A stretch of DNA of 64,000 nt from Cricetomys ansorgei (taxonomy: Eukaryota > Chordata > Mammalia > Rodentia > Nesomyidae): NCBI GenBank assembly GCA_026225945.1, contig JAMJFZ010001770.1:1202001-1266000 (forward strand), read 5' to 3'. Position 1 is the stretch's first letter. Each line of letters begins with the position of its first letter. Positions 33,915 to 46,540 of this stretch are shown here, one piece after another. Made by a program: the position numbers and the translations under genes. The notes below the pieces were generated by a model that was not told the DNA's origin, made no database searches, and was given only the letters and a program-made list of their open reading frames with translations.

Positions 33915-34073
33915 CAAGAGAAGAGATGAAGTGAGACAGTCCAGCAACTGAAAGGACCTGCCACCAACCCTGACAACCCTAGGACCAGTTTAATTCCCAG
34001 GACCCACATGGTGGAAAGAGAACTGACTCCTGCAAATTCCTGACCTCTACATACATGCTGTGGTGCATAGGCA

Positions 34074-34074
<1 letters not shown>
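33915..34074 (+). repeat. tRNA-derived SINE (B2/B3 superfamily)
   Basis: 'ccaccaaccctgacaaccct', 'ttaattcccaggacccacat', 'ggtggaaagagaactgactc' and 'cctgacctctacatacatgc' follow a common rodent SINE variant. Its CA-rich tail has grown into the adjoining microsatellite. Confidence 0.8.

Positions 34075-34112
<38 letters not shown>
34075..34112 (+). repeat. (CA)n microsatellite
   Basis: About 18 CA units extending the tail of the preceding SINE. Confidence 0.97.
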
Positions 34113-34113
<1 letters not shown>

Positions 34114-34149
34114 TAGACAGAAGAAAAATAAACACGAAGAAACTAGAAA

Positions 34150-36078
34150 GAAAAAAAAAATCTAGAACCCCAAAGAATATAGAACTTATCTAACAATAAT
34201 AAATTCCTGACATTAGCTCCAAGACCTAAACTGAAGAATTTTTAAAGCTTCATCCAAAGATATAAGATCCAAATTTAGGTGACTTAATTCTTAAATAGAT
34301 TATCAGATAAGATGATGGTGGAGCCTCTTCAAACTGTGAGATGCTTCAGATCCTCGCTGGCTCTTCCTAACCACTCCACCCACAGTGCTCTCCTGGCTTT
34401 GATCATCTTTAACTAGTCTGTGTGTATGAGGCTGCTTTGCTGCCTAAGCACTACCATGTTCATTTCTATGTATAACAGCTGGAGTCCCAAGTAGATTGAA
34501 GTAATAAACACAACTCATAACACTAATATTTGTGGCATCTAATTACCATGATGTGCGTGTACTAATAAACATTTCCAAGTATAAGAGGAAGAGCTTTTCC
34601 CTTCCCAGTATCCACAGATCTACTCAAAAAGGAGGGAGGGAAAACTATGTATTTTTTATATTATTCTCAAACATTCTCGTTAGCAATCTAACACATACTC
34701 AAATTTAGGTTGTAGGCAAGTGTGATCCCTGTTGGGAGATGATCTCACTGAAGATGCTTCTGGTCTGTGGATTATTAAGTAGTTATTAAACTCCAGTGGG
34801 TCTAAGTCCTCTCTATTGACACTGAGTATGATGTGGAGAGTGGGCTGGAGGAAAATTTACATAATAGAGTAGTGTCAGAGGAATACCAATGGCTTATAGA
34901 TGAGGAAGGAGAGACTGCTTTCAGAACTACTGTGAGACAGACAGGGGGTCAGAATTCACACAGACTTTCGTGAGCAAAATGGGCAACCAGTGTCTGTTTA
35001 TCTTTAGCTACTCTGATTGCTATTCTGTATGCTGTTCTCCATCTTTGCTTCTCAGGTTACCAAAGGCCCTGAAACAGATGTGATCCCTTTCCCAATAGCA
35101 CAATGCACACTGCTCCATCCTATGAAATCACCTGTCATTTGACAGTAGAGCCTTTGCAATGAAGCAAGAAAGGGCTACCCAGACTTTTAGGCTGATAGAA
35201 ATGTTTTTTTGATTGAATCAGCTTTGAGTAGAAAGTATTATATTTTCATATTTGAAGAAAAAAATATCAGAATCCCTAATGAGTGGTATGAGCTGCTTCA
35301 TCTTATGCTAAGTCAACTGCCACGTACAATCTGTTCACGTTCATAGGTCTTGTTCTATGAAGGCCAAGTGATCTCTCTAGACAAAAGACTCTCATGGCAG
35401 GTTAAGCCTTGATACTTGAAAAATATCAAAATTAGAAAATTCATTCACTAGAAATACTAAGAGGTAAATATGCCAAATAAATATAGTTCCTTTATATTTC
35501 ATGTCTCATTTTGCAGTTTATTAATATTCACAAATACATGGGTCTTATCCAGTTTTAATAAGAGGATATAGAATACACTGATATGAAGGACTAGATTTAA
35601 ATGACATTGTAGGCAAAGATGGAATTAGCAAATTTTTAACAGTGTGCTAAACAAATGTATTTGAAAAAATTATAATTAGTTTAAAACTAACCCTTACAGT
35701 ATTGGATGTTGTAAGGATTATATAAGAGATGTCACATAAAAGATTGTTTGTTATGAACTACTTAAGCCCTCACCTTCAAATTCCTTACACTGAAATCCTC
35801 ATGGTAGTCAGATTCTACAAGCTATATCCCTCATGAGAAAGTTCTTTCCCTCTTTTGTCACATGAGGGAAGAATAAGATGTTAGTCTGTAGCCCAGAAGC
35901 AGGCACTGAACACACTCAACTACGCTGTCACCCTGGTACCAAATGTCCAGCTTCCCAGAGCTGCTGAAAACGCACAGTGGATGTTCACAAGACACCTCCA
36001 GTCTACTCTGACACAGCATCCCAGGACGAGCAGCACAGAGGTGTGACAAAGTACAGAGTGCTCAAAAATTATTACTGT
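34150..36078. other. No recognised gene or repeat
   Basis: AT-rich DNA without supported exons. The frames at 35858-36201 overlap a B1 or lack splice context. Confidence 0.4.
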
Positions 36079-36240
36079 AAACCAGGTGTAGTGGCCGTGC
36101 CTTTAATCCCAACAATCAAGAGGCAGAGGCAAGCAGATCTCTGTCTGTCCAAGGTCCGCCTGTTCTACATAGTGAATTCCAGGACAGCCAGGGCTACATA
36201 ATGAGACTCTGTCTCAAAATATAAATAAATAATAATAATA
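36079..36240 (+). repeat. B1 SINE
   Basis: 'ccaggtgtagtggccgtgcc', 'tttaatcccaacaatcaaga', 'gtgaattccaggacagccag' and 'gactctgtctcaaaatataa', with an AAT-rich tail, define a complete B1. Confidence 0.92.
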
Positions 36241-36837
36241 AAATTACTATACTTCCTTCTTGTGCTCTGATATTTCTCCAATCTGGAGGCCTCTTGGTGT
36301 CAAAATATTGCAGTTCTGATCCTTTTTTGTTCCTTTCAGATATAAAGCCACATTGAAGATCTATTTTCTAGGTTAAAAACACTTTTAGTCTTTTGTGTGA
36401 GATGATACCTTCTTCTGAAGACATGCTGCCTTGTGTATTCTATGAAACACAGGCATCCAAAGTTGAGTATATATTCTTGATGCATTCCAAGAACAAAACA
36501 AGACTGTCAATCCCTCAAACAGAAGGCAACGCTGAGTTCTGTAGCCTGGGCTGTTGTGAATGAGCACAGGGAACCTGCCTTTCCTTTCTAGTGTCTAAAC
36601 ATGGAAATATTATTCACAATCTGTACTTAGAATCAGTTAAAATTGAAAAGCAGGATTTCACATTAATTTAAACAAAGAGTTTAATTCTACTAGATTAATC
36701 AGGATTCAGAACTTTGAAAAGATCTTTCCACTTTTTGATTCTGATACTCATCAATATGAATTTGCTAAAAATAGAAATGTAATAAGCAAAATTTTATCTA
36801 TGTACACACCTAACTATCTCTCTACCTATCTATTTTT

Positions 36838-36912
36838 TGATTCCTAAGGACTGAATCCAGGGCCTGTGCTTTCCAGCTAAGCACTCTGCCAATAAGTTCT
36901 ATCTCCAGTCCA
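36838..36912 (-). repeat. ID-type SINE (antisense)
   Basis: 'ggactgaatccagggcctgt', 'ccagctaagcactctgccaa' and 'tctatctccagtcc' are the reverse complement of the ID head and body. Confidence 0.7.
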
Positions 36913-39080
36913 TAAACTCTTCATGTCTTCTAGGGGGAAAGTCAACAGCAGAGTGCTCAACTAGACCATAGCAGCAATTTCCTATTCTCAGTAGCACATT
37001 CTGCTGTTGACCACCATTGTAGTTTATTGGTCTTTGGCTCAGTCCTATTTCTTCACACTGTATAAACACTGACTAGGATGGCAATGATACATAAAACAAT
37101 GTTTAAAATGAAGAAAAGTTGCTAGCAGCTAATTAATTTCCAGTTTCTAAATACGCCATCCTCTCATGCCTTTGGCCTTTGTAATACTCTCTATGGGAAA
37201 CTTTTGATCACAGAATCTAGGTTAGACGGCTCTCCTAGGACTCAGAATTTCTTTATCTTTCCATTATGAGACTCCATTATCCCCTTTTTTGTAATTTCTT
37301 CTTGTCTAGCAAGAGATCTAGAGACCCACCATCATGTCTTCAACTGTGAGAACTAATTCTATTGTGGGTCACACCCATCTACTTCATCGATAGAGTTTTT
37401 AACTAGCCCTCTAATCATGTGTCACCCTCTGACTATCATCTCCCTAGAACTCCTAAGTTGAAAGACACAAACATATGCTCTGCCAATATTTAAAAATGAT
37501 AATTCACACAGAACTCCTGGATTCCATTATTTCCTCTTCAAACAACTCATAGTTGGGCCACACTAGGTCTATACACCTGATGGAAATCATCAGATAGAAC
37601 TGAGTGTTGGCTGAGCCCTTACCTACATGGTCTATCTATACACCCAGACTAATGTCCAGAGTTAAAGATACAGCATATGTCCTAATATGACCTCTGCCTT
37701 CTCGTTCTAATGTCACTAACCTTCTACATATCCTTCTGTATTATAAAATACACATGCATTTTTCCAAACACAAATGAATAAACAAATCATTTTACAATTC
37801 TGAAGTACTAATGCTACCAGAAGTTAAGAAATATGGCACTGCTTCTCAAGCTAAATAAAAAGAAAAGAACTCCTGAGTTAATTAATTAAACAAAGTAGGA
37901 GAAAGGGCCAGACTAAAACATATTAACTACATTGCACTACAGTGCAAATCTCAGGAGGAAGAAACAATGTTAGTAACAATGTAAAGCCAGAGGAATTAGC
38001 ACTAAAGAATAAACATTGGCACTGAATCAAATCTCCAAACCGAACTAAATAATCCCATAGTGATGTCCTTAAACAACAAATGACATTACAGTGCACTCAC
38101 CATGACTCTGCATTATGAGAACATCCACAAGAAACAGATCAGTCTGCAAAAGCCAGGTTATAAAGGATGTTATGATACTGTGAACAGGCTTGTATGCCAC
38201 CTTAATGTCCCTGACAGGAAATGTTAAAAGTACACAAGTGTGGGTGTGTAGAGACGTATGTATGGAAATGTGCAGTCTTTATGTACAAAGCAATTTAAAT
38301 TTAAATGAGTCAGATAAGGCATCCTTTATCAGTGTGATAACACGGAACCCCTCCTGCTCCCCATCTCAATGCAATGCACAACTCTTTGAGAGCAAACCTG
38401 TAAAACTGTGCACAAATCCTTGGGCATTGCAGTAGTCACAGGGTCACAGCAGAAGGCAAGGGTCATCCATACATGGTGATGCCAACTACCAAGCAACTTA
38501 GATTTCTATGTCATACACACACTAAATTCTACATAAATTAAAGAACTAAGGGGGTAAATCATTTGAACTACTAAAAATAGATCAAATACAATTATTCCAA
38601 CATAAACAAACATATCTTCAAGAGGAGTAGATGATGTACATGGGACTGGAAACAAATGCTAGCTAAAGACACTATCTCAGCCTCCCAATAGAACAGCAGG
38701 AACAAGGGAAATGAACACAATACACAAAAGAGGAACACAGTTCTCAATAAACACCTTGTTTTGTCTTACTAATGATTAATCTAGGTAACACCTGAAGAAA
38801 ATAATAACACGTGGCCAGAATGCAACGATCAGAAAGCTCTGAAAGTTGCAGCAAAAAGGTAAATGAAAACTCTGCTTGAAAAACAATATTTACTACATAA
38901 AAAGAAACTTAAGTTTGTATTCTAAATCCAGAAATGAAATTCCCCGAAGTCAATCCTTAAGTGGCCTTCAATGTAGAAAAAGTTAAACCCACACAATTCG
39001 TATTATAGTATTTTGTAAACCTAGAAATTATTTAAATGTTCATTGCTTACTAAAGATATTTAACTAGTAGATGACATGGT
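36913..39080. other. No recognised gene or repeat
   Basis: The plus-strand frame at 38190-38435 has no splice context and no known family. Nothing else stands out. Confidence 0.4.
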
Positions 39081-39082
39081 TG

Positions 39083-39315
39083 CTGTGCTAGGCTAGTCTT
39101 TATGTCAACTTGACAGAGTCATCTGAGAGAAGGAGCGCCAACTGAGAAAATGCCTCATAAAATTGTAGACAATTGACTGTAGGCAAGCCTTTATAGCATT
39201 TTCTTAATTACTGATTGACTGTGGGTGGTGCCATCATGGGCTGGTGGTCCTGGGTGCTATAAAGAAGCAGGCTGAGCAAATCATGAGGCGCAGGTGCTGT
39301 GTTTATGGAAATATA
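39083..39315 (+). mobile_element. MT-type MaLR LTR, 5' part only
   Basis: 'tttatgtcaacttgacagag', 'aactgagaaaatgcctcata', 'gggtggtgccatcatgggct' and 'gctataaagaagcaggctga' follow the MT LTR up to just past its TATA box (CTATAAAG near 39258). The 3' half is missing. Confidence 0.8.
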
Positions 39316-40140
39316 ATATGAAACATTTGTGAGGGAAGATGAACTACATACAATGCACACAGTATGACTAAGGATACATTAAAAGTGTGACTATGAGAGA
39401 TAAGAGTTCTACAGGAAAATAAGCAGACTAAATTCAGTAATAGCACTCTTACATTCTACTGACCTCTCTGCCTTTTAGGACTCAGTGCTGCATCTGGTAG
39501 ACTGGACTCAGGAACTAAGTTCCAGACCAGCATCTTAAGCTATACCATGATTCCCCAGAAAGGGAGGAGATGTGGGCAAATATCTGTCCCTGTCCATCTG
39601 GGGTGAACTGTGCTGACTCTGGCATCTCCAGTGGTGCTACTTTAACTTTACAGAGTTTACTTTTCCCTGATCATAGGGCAGCTCATTGCAAATTATAAAC
39701 TTTGCTTTCCTGACCAAAAACTAAGCCTCTACTAAAAAAGTACTGCTGATGTGGAGGCACAGAAATTCCTTTAAAAGCCCCAGTTTGCTGGTGCACCCAC
39801 CCTTCAACCCCTCCTCTGAACCAACCCTATCCAGGAAACTGGGAAAAGCCAGGCAGCAGCACAGGATAGTTTGGAACTGGGGTGGTGGTTGCTACTGTTT
39901 TAATCACTTGAAATCCTTTATCCACAAACTTGCTAAAGGCCCCAGGGACAAGACATGGTGTAATTACAATAAGATAAATTTGGACTCAAGCAACCATCAT
40001 ATTCTAGTCCTTTCAAATTGTTAAAAATTACTTTAGCTCTTACAGCTTTGGCATTATTACCTAAAAGGAGAATAGCAACATTTGTCCTGCAGGTTTTATG
40101 AGCACTGGCTTAGCAAATACAGCAATGTAAGTAAAACACC
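39316..40140. other. No recognised gene or repeat
   Basis: The plus-strand frame 39749-40024 lacks splice signals and family resemblance. Confidence 0.4.
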
Positions 40141-40145
40141 TACAG

Positions 40146-40232
40146 TGGGGCTGGGCTGTAGCTCAGTACCAGTACATGTGCCTAGTGTGCGCAAAGCCTG
40201 CGTTCAATCCCCAGTGCTGACAAAAGCACCAC
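40146..40232 (+). repeat. ID element
   Basis: 'gggctgggctgtagctcagt', 'tgcctagtgtgcgcaaagcc' and 'gttcaatccccagtgctgac' match the ID/BC1-type SINE closely, with both internal polymerase III promoter boxes recognisable. Confidence 0.85.
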
Positions 40233-40736
40233 AGCACCATGGGCTGACCTAACTCAATATTTGCTTTCCTTCAACATAGTGCTGAAATATGAGGCACTGT
40301 GCTAAAAACTAAAATACCAAGGCTGTGTTATCCTGAGTTAAACTAAAGACTCTATATTCCAATGAAAATGAAAAGAAACTTTCAAAAACTTGTACAAACA
40401 AATTTAGAAGATAGTCTGATTAGGACTATGAAGGAGGAGAGGAACACATTAGGAAGTAACAAAGACACAGATTCGGCTTGACTCTAAAGGTAAGAAATAT
40501 CCGTACAAAACAGACATCAAGGTAGAACTCTAAAGGATAAATAGACAGGTTTTTGTTTGTGTTTTTTTTTAAAGAATCTTCACATCATTTACAAAAATAA
40601 AATATATTTAGATAAACCAGTATAAACATAAAACACACCTACAAATGTTTCAGAAAAAAATCATTGGGATTTCAGCCTTGGTGAGTTCTTGGACTCCAAA
40701 GCACAATTTTAAAACTTTTGACCTTCAAAACACACA

Positions 40737-40920
40737 GCTGGGACCAGCAAGATGGCTCAGTGAGTAAAGTAAAGGCAAGCCTGATTACCTGACTTCCATC
40801 CTCCATTCCCAGGATAAACATGGTGGAAGGATGGAGCCAACTCCCACCAATTGACCTCTGGATCTGCATTCATATTCATTCTCTGCCCCCTACAACACAC
40901 ACACATATACACACACACCA
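40737..40920 (+). repeat. tRNA-derived SINE (B2/B3 superfamily)
   Basis: 'ccagcaagatggctcagtga', 'catggtggaaggatggagcc', 'ccaccaattgacctctggat' and a CA-rich tail match the same SINE variant as at 33915. Confidence 0.82.
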
Positions 40921-41600
40921 ATCAATGTTAAAAATTTTAAGACCCTAATAAAGAAAAAAACTAAAGTTACAGAGTAGTCAGATATTTGTAGTCACATCTC
41001 TAACACAGCACTCATATTTAGAATACACAGCTAAGCTCTCAAAATTCAACATACAAAAGGTTAGCAACACAACTGAAAGTAAAGACACGGCGAGCCAGTT
41101 AGTGAAAAGGCCACACCCACAGAACATCTTGCCCATGAAAGTCATGCAACACTACAACCATCAGAATGACTACAACCAAAGAACAGTGTCAAAATTAAGT
41201 GCTGTAGGAGACAGAACGGCAGACCTCTTCTAAATTGCTGACACTTGTAGAACCTACAGAGTTGTGTCCTTTAGATAGCACAATGTTATATGGATCTAGA
41301 AGTAATCCAGTGAGCCTCTTGTAGGGTGTGATTACAACACCTTCAAAAAGTATTGTCCACAATGAAACATGTTTTACAGTCTGCAGTTTATTAATTTTAT
41401 AAATGTGTTCATACGTTTCCCAAAGTTTTATATAATAAAACCATACATCCAGGCAAAAGAATTAAGAAAGAATGTATTAAATTTTAATCATTTTTTCAAA
41501 AACTTAAAAAAAACAAAGTTGAATGACTATAAACAATGCACACAGTAGCAGGAAAGTAAACCTTCTAAAGAAAGGTAGGAGGCTACAAAAACAAGCATAG
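40921..41600. other. No recognised gene or repeat
   Basis: Unassigned AT-rich DNA. Confidence 0.4.
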
Positions 41601-41619
41601 CCATCTGGCAACCACACAA

Positions 41620-42420
41620 TATTTGAGAAAATGTTAAGTGTTCTAATTGAGAACTAATTGAGTTTGATTTACTTGTCAAGATAATTGCTTCAGTATTAAT
41701 TAAGTATGTCTCCAGCAGCTGCTCAGAAAGAGAAGCCAAATATTCTGCTGATTGTGTAGGATATACATAGCTCACTCAAGTCAACACTGCAAAGCTCACA
41801 TTACACCAAAAATAGCTCTGGGTATATTGATTATCAACATCTCAGATTCTGACATCAGTATTTTCTCCACGCATAGCATTCTTTTAAACTTGGGAGGACA
41901 CTGGTGAGACCAGTCTGAAAAGCACTTCTTGTCGCCAATGCTCAATTGTGAGTGCCTCTTTTGGAGGAGAAACTGCGGTTTATATCCTGAGTATTTGAGG
42001 CACTATAGTTACCTGCATTCCACTGACTGACAAAACAGATATCAGAAATCGCCTTTATCTGTTTTCTTGATATTTCTCAACTTGCAAAGTGGAAACCATT
42101 TTCCCAGGAAGGCTGGCACCAGTTTCCTGTATTAAAACAAACAACAGAAATCGGCACTTCTCATTGCCTTGCTTAGTAAACAACTGCAGAAATATTTGCA
42201 GTCAAAAAAATTTCTCCTTGGAAATTGACGCTAAATTCTGCCACAGAATTAACATGATTGTTTTTCCTCATGCAATGGTGGCAGAAAATGATCACTGCTC
42301 TTCAAAACTTAACTGCATTCATATATACTTAAATCGTCCTGCTACCTTGCAGGTGACTCTTACAATCTTCTCAACTCCATTAACTGCCTCACTAGCTCTA
42401 CTTTCTAGGTTACTAATCAC
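41620..42420. other. Complex unique sequence, candidate conserved noncoding block
   Basis: No SINE, LINE or LTR landmark is visible, and composition is balanced without simple repeats. It contains several GATA-type motifs (for example 'cctttatctg' and 'cagatatcag' near 42030-42065) and homeodomain-like 'attaattaag' near 41694. Open frames on both strands (41527-41775 minus, 42089-42427 plus) lack splice context. Regulatory function is only a guess. Confidence 0.3.
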
Positions 42421-42657
42421 CCCATGAGTCTATTACAGAAATCCTTCCAAGTTCTACTGGATGGATCAAAAAAGTACAGGGAGTTGAAATGTAAGCAGAA
42501 CAGATCATATGTGTTACACTGGCAACCACACAACAGTGAGCCACATTCCACATTCACGCCCTTCCCTTTCATTCCTCATCTGTTTATTAGTTACTCATCA
42601 GCAGATTCAGTCTTCTTGAAGCTCCCACTAAGCCATGTATTACTGCCTACCCTCCAG

Positions 42658-42859
42658 CAGGTGTGTCCAACCTGAAGCCCACATACAATGCAGAATAGCT
42701 AAGAATATATTCCAACAAAAAATCCCAGCTTACTTAAAATATTATGAATGTTTTTAATTTTTGCTTTTGTTTGTGTTTTAGCTCAATTCTGTGGCTATGA
42801 AGCATCAGTTTTGTAGACAACAGCATTGTGTGGCACTGTCAAAAGGTTGGACATGCCTG
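42658..42859. mobile_element. Small hAT-like DNA transposon with terminal inverted repeats
   Basis: The left end CAGGTGTGTCCAACCT (42658-42673) and right end AGGTTGGACATGCCTG (42844-42859) are inverted repeats with 14 of 16 matches. The 202-bp interior is AT-rich and non-coding. The flanking octamers (ccctccag and ccccctgg) match at 5 of 8 positions, compatible with an old 8-bp duplication. The ends resemble mammalian hAT non-autonomous elements starting 'CAG(g)GTGTCCAA'. Confidence 0.7.
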
Positions 42860-43624
42860 CCCCCTGGTATACAGTCCAATGGATAACACAACTTAAAGAC
42901 AAATGAAATACAGTATATAGAATTTCAAGTGGATACACAGAGTACTTAACCAAGAATAGGAATGTGATGGGGAGACTTAGAAAAAGCTTCCCAAAGGAAA
43001 TGAGATTTATATTCAAGTAACAGGAACTAACCAGATCAGCCCTGAAGGAAGAAGACATATTCAGGACACAGAATGAGGAGGAAACATTCAGACAGGATTC
43101 TTCTCCAGGGTCTAGCCCAGTAAGTACAGTCCTCCTCCTTCATCAAGGAAACTTCTCTTTGCAACTGATGGGAAACCATTACAGAAAACCACAACCAATC
43201 AAAATGCAGAGTTGTAGAGTACAGGCCCAATGGATAGAACTCCCACACCTAAGGCTCAAGGATTATTGTGAATAAGTGGGTGGAAAGACTGTAAGGGCCA
43301 GAAGATCAGAAGATCACAGAAGATGCTGTGAGACTGTGCCTCCTAGTAATGTCAGAATCCCATGAAGTGTTACCAGCATAAATTTCTAAACATAAGCAGA
43401 ACAAAGACGACAACAGTAGATATGCTAGAGTGGACAGGGGAAAGCCCAAAAGGTCTCAACCCTACACAAAGAATGAAAAGCAACTAAGAAATACAGAGAG
43501 TAGAAAAACCAGTCTTCCTCAGGAAAGAGCACTCTCTAGCCTCCTGGCAATCTTTTTACTATCGCTACAGTTCTGCATCATCCAGAATGTCTATATGGTT
43601 GAAATCAGATGCATGTAGCCTTCA

Positions 43625-44600
43625 AAAACTGACTTCTTTCTCTAATAATATGCATTTAGGATTCCTTCATGTTTTTCCTGGATTGGTCTTTTCATTTCTT
43701 TTTATCACTACATAATGTTTCCCTGAATGGCTGTCAGAATTCATTCATGTGTATTCTTGATGAATGGCATATTGATTGTTTTCAACATCTGAAAATTATA
43801 CACATAGTGGCTGTGAACATTCCTGTCTAGACTTGTGTTTGGACTTCAGTTTTCAACTTGAGGACTACTGAAGCAACTTGTGTTTAGCTATGAAGGAAAT
43901 GCCACTCTGTCATTTACAGAGTCTACACCTCTTTTTATTCCCACTGTATTTCCATTACAGGCCCAGCTGCTGTACATCCCCACAGCATGTGGCATTGTTA
44001 GTCATACATGCATCAGTCATTCTAAAAGATGCGTCACAGCACCTCCTTGTTGTCTCTGTCTGTACTTCTCTACTGACATACGATGCTCGACCTGTTCACA
44101 TAGGCTTTCCGACCTGTAAATCTGCTGAGACACCAAAGGTGCGAGCTTTTGCTCACTTTTTAATCATGATAGTTTTACTCTTGTCTTAAGTTTCTTGTAT
44201 ATTTTGAATACAAGTGCTTTATTAGATGTGAAATATTTTCTCCCAGGCTGTACTTTCCTTCAACTTGTGATTTTAGAAAAAAAAAAAAAGTGTTTTTAAT
44301 TCTTAAAATAAAATAACCAAACTTTTCCAGTCTTTGTTACACTTTTGTTTGAGACGCCTACTGGCTCCAAGATTAGTAAATAAGGTATCCTACTGCATGG
44401 TGCATTGACACCAATGTGTTCGTACATTTTTTCTTTAATGCACCTGAAGTTTACCTCACCAAGCCCTCAGTCTTTCTGTTCCTTATTTAAAATACTGTCT
44501 TTATCATATATCAGCTTCTTTTATATACTAGAGGTTATGAACTCCCTACTCTAGTTATTTTTCTGTCATTACTGTACCTCATTACTTTGTATATTTCAAT
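43625..44600 (-). mobile_element. Ancient L1 (L1M-like) 3' region, antisense
   Basis: 'tatcactacataatgtttcc', 'gtggctgtgaacattcctgt', 'cacctccttgttgtctctgt' and 'gtgctttattagatgtgaaa' with 'attttctcccaggctgtact' follow the reverse complement of the L1 ORF2 3' end. The two overlapping plus-strand frames (43878-44189) are inside it and are not genes. Confidence 0.7.
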
Positions 44601-45710
44601 AAATCAGCACCAAATCACAAATAGATACAAAAAAGGCCATGCCATTACTCTTAGTAATATGACTAAACTTCTCCGCTAAGTGAATGTTGAAATCACTTTT
44701 CAAATCTGGTCCTCCAAAATGTACTTCACTGTGATCTTCACTGAAGCTATGTTTAACATGTGATCATATATTTGCTGGTCTTTTCTTCAGTCTCTTCGTG
44801 ATGCTCAGGCTTCAGCAGTGTGACCTAAAACGCATATATGTGCTTGAACAGATGCACCTGTCAGTGGTCTTGTATATAGAATCTCTTTTACATTTTATTA
44901 AATGTAGGATACATGGGGTGGGGTCCCTGTGTTCAAAGATAAGCACTGGGGGAACCTGGAATGTTAAAACACACATGGCTCCTTCAGAAGCCTGGGAACA
45001 GTCATGTTAATAATATAGATCTGTTAATAAGCAGAACAATTAATAATACCAGCTCCTCCTCCTGACCCTTAACATACACTTGTTTTTCCTAGTCAATCCA
45101 TAGAACCCACTTTCACAGAATGTGTCGCATGTACTTTTAAATGAGTTTTGATGTAGTCACACCCAATCTTTATTTATCTTACTTTATTCCTCAAGGAGAT
45201 TTATTTATGCTCTATTGCATGTATGGGATTGATTTAATTATCACAATGAAAGTATTCACAGTATTGTGCTGTGCTTAAATATGCCTAAAATACACTATTC
45301 GAGGTCAGACTGCTCAAGTTAGAACCAACATGACAGACTACTTATTTGTGCTGAAGCAAACTGAGGTTGCTGAAATCCCCAGAGCTGAAGGTTTAGTTAG
45401 TGGGAAGACACTGAGGCAAACTGCAGGTGCATTAAAGAAGTTAGTGGGTTTTATTACTATGATTTCATCCATCTACATTTTGTACTTTGTTCATGTTTAC
45501 CCCTTTGACACTTCTGTTTTGTTTTCTATTTGTCATTATTTTCACTAAGTTTTGTGTATTTATAGTACTCACTCATTTCCCTTATTAACTGAAATTGCTT
45601 TTAATTTTATTTTCTTGTACAGTAAGCAATATTATCCAACAAGTTAAAGTAATTCTTTGCTAGTATAACTCACTTCACACTCTTGTTGCACTAAAATGAT
45701 TTTTATTTGT
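44601..45710. other. Unassigned AT-rich DNA
   Basis: May continue the decayed antisense L1 above. No exon signals. Confidence 0.35.
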
Positions 45711-45711
45711 C

Positions 45712-45952
45712 TAAACATTGATAATGATGGACCATACCATCTCCATTTAAAAGGCTGGGACTTCTCTTCCGTAATGAATTCTACTTAGTCACTTTACTAA
45801 GTCACTAGGTTCACATGACCTAATAGCCTGCATGTGCCCTACAATGTGGTCATCTGACTGTATATAAGCCTAAATCCTATGGCAAGGTGATAAGTCTCCC
45901 AGCTTTTTTAATACAATAAATTTACATTTACCCAAAGCAGTGACAAAACTAT
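45712..45952 (+). mobile_element. Possible LTR remnant
   Basis: A TATA-like 'gtatataagcc' (about 45859) is followed by 'acaataaattta' (about 45914), then a segment ending 'ccaaca'. This promoter and poly(A) layout is LTR-like, but the ends and target duplication are not clear. Confidence 0.3.
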
Positions 45953-46046
45953 CCAACAACCGCATGACCATTATCAACCCCAAAGTATGGGCTATTCTTT
46001 CTAATTTATACTTTAAATTATTAGAGAAAGAAACTATTACTAAAAA

Positions 46047-46048
<2 letters not shown>

Positions 46049-46083
<35 letters not shown>
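46049..46083 (+). repeat. Poly(A) tract of about 35 bp
   Basis: Pure A run. It may be a retroposon tail, but the sequence before it is not identified. Confidence 0.95.
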
Positions 46084-46085
<2 letters not shown>

Positions 46086-46104
46086 AAGGGAAAAGCAAAT
46101 TTTT

Positions 46105-46540
46105 AAAGGCTGAATGATGTTCCACAATATAGTAGATGTGTTTTGTGTGCATTTGTATGTAGATGTTTGAAGGGGATATTAATAAGTGTGTGCATCATAT
46201 TTTCTTTATTGATCCATCTTTTAACGTGCATTTAGGTTGAGTCCGCATCTTGGCTCTGTGACTAATGATGCAGTTAATATGGTTGTAAGGTGGCTTTCTG
46301 ACATAAGTCACTCATTTTCTTGAAATATATACTCAGAAGTAGAATTGCTAGATCACATGATGATACAGAATCACAGTTTTGAATAAACATCCAGAAGTGG
46401 TAAGTGCTGAAATCACAATTTCATTTTTGAGGACCCTCCATTCTGCTTTCCATAATGGCTGTCCCAAGTTACATACCACCACAGCAAGCAAGAATTAAAT
46501 TCTTCTTTTTCCCAACATTTATCTTTTGTCAGACTGTTAA
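46105..46540 (-). mobile_element. Ancient L1 3' end, antisense
   Basis: 'aatgatgttccacaatatag', 'actcagaagtagaattgcta' with 'gatcacatgatgatacag', 'ttccataatggctgtcccaa' and 'cccaacatttatcttttgtc' are collinear with the reverse complement of the old L1 3' region. Confidence 0.75.

Noticed and set aside
43878..44189. Two overlapping plus-strand frames of 79 and 103 residues
   Set aside because: Located in an antisense L1 remnant and without splice context.
46049..46083. Poly(A) run as the tail of a processed pseudogene
   Set aside because: The preceding 300 bp do not read as any recognisable mRNA, and no flanking duplication was found.
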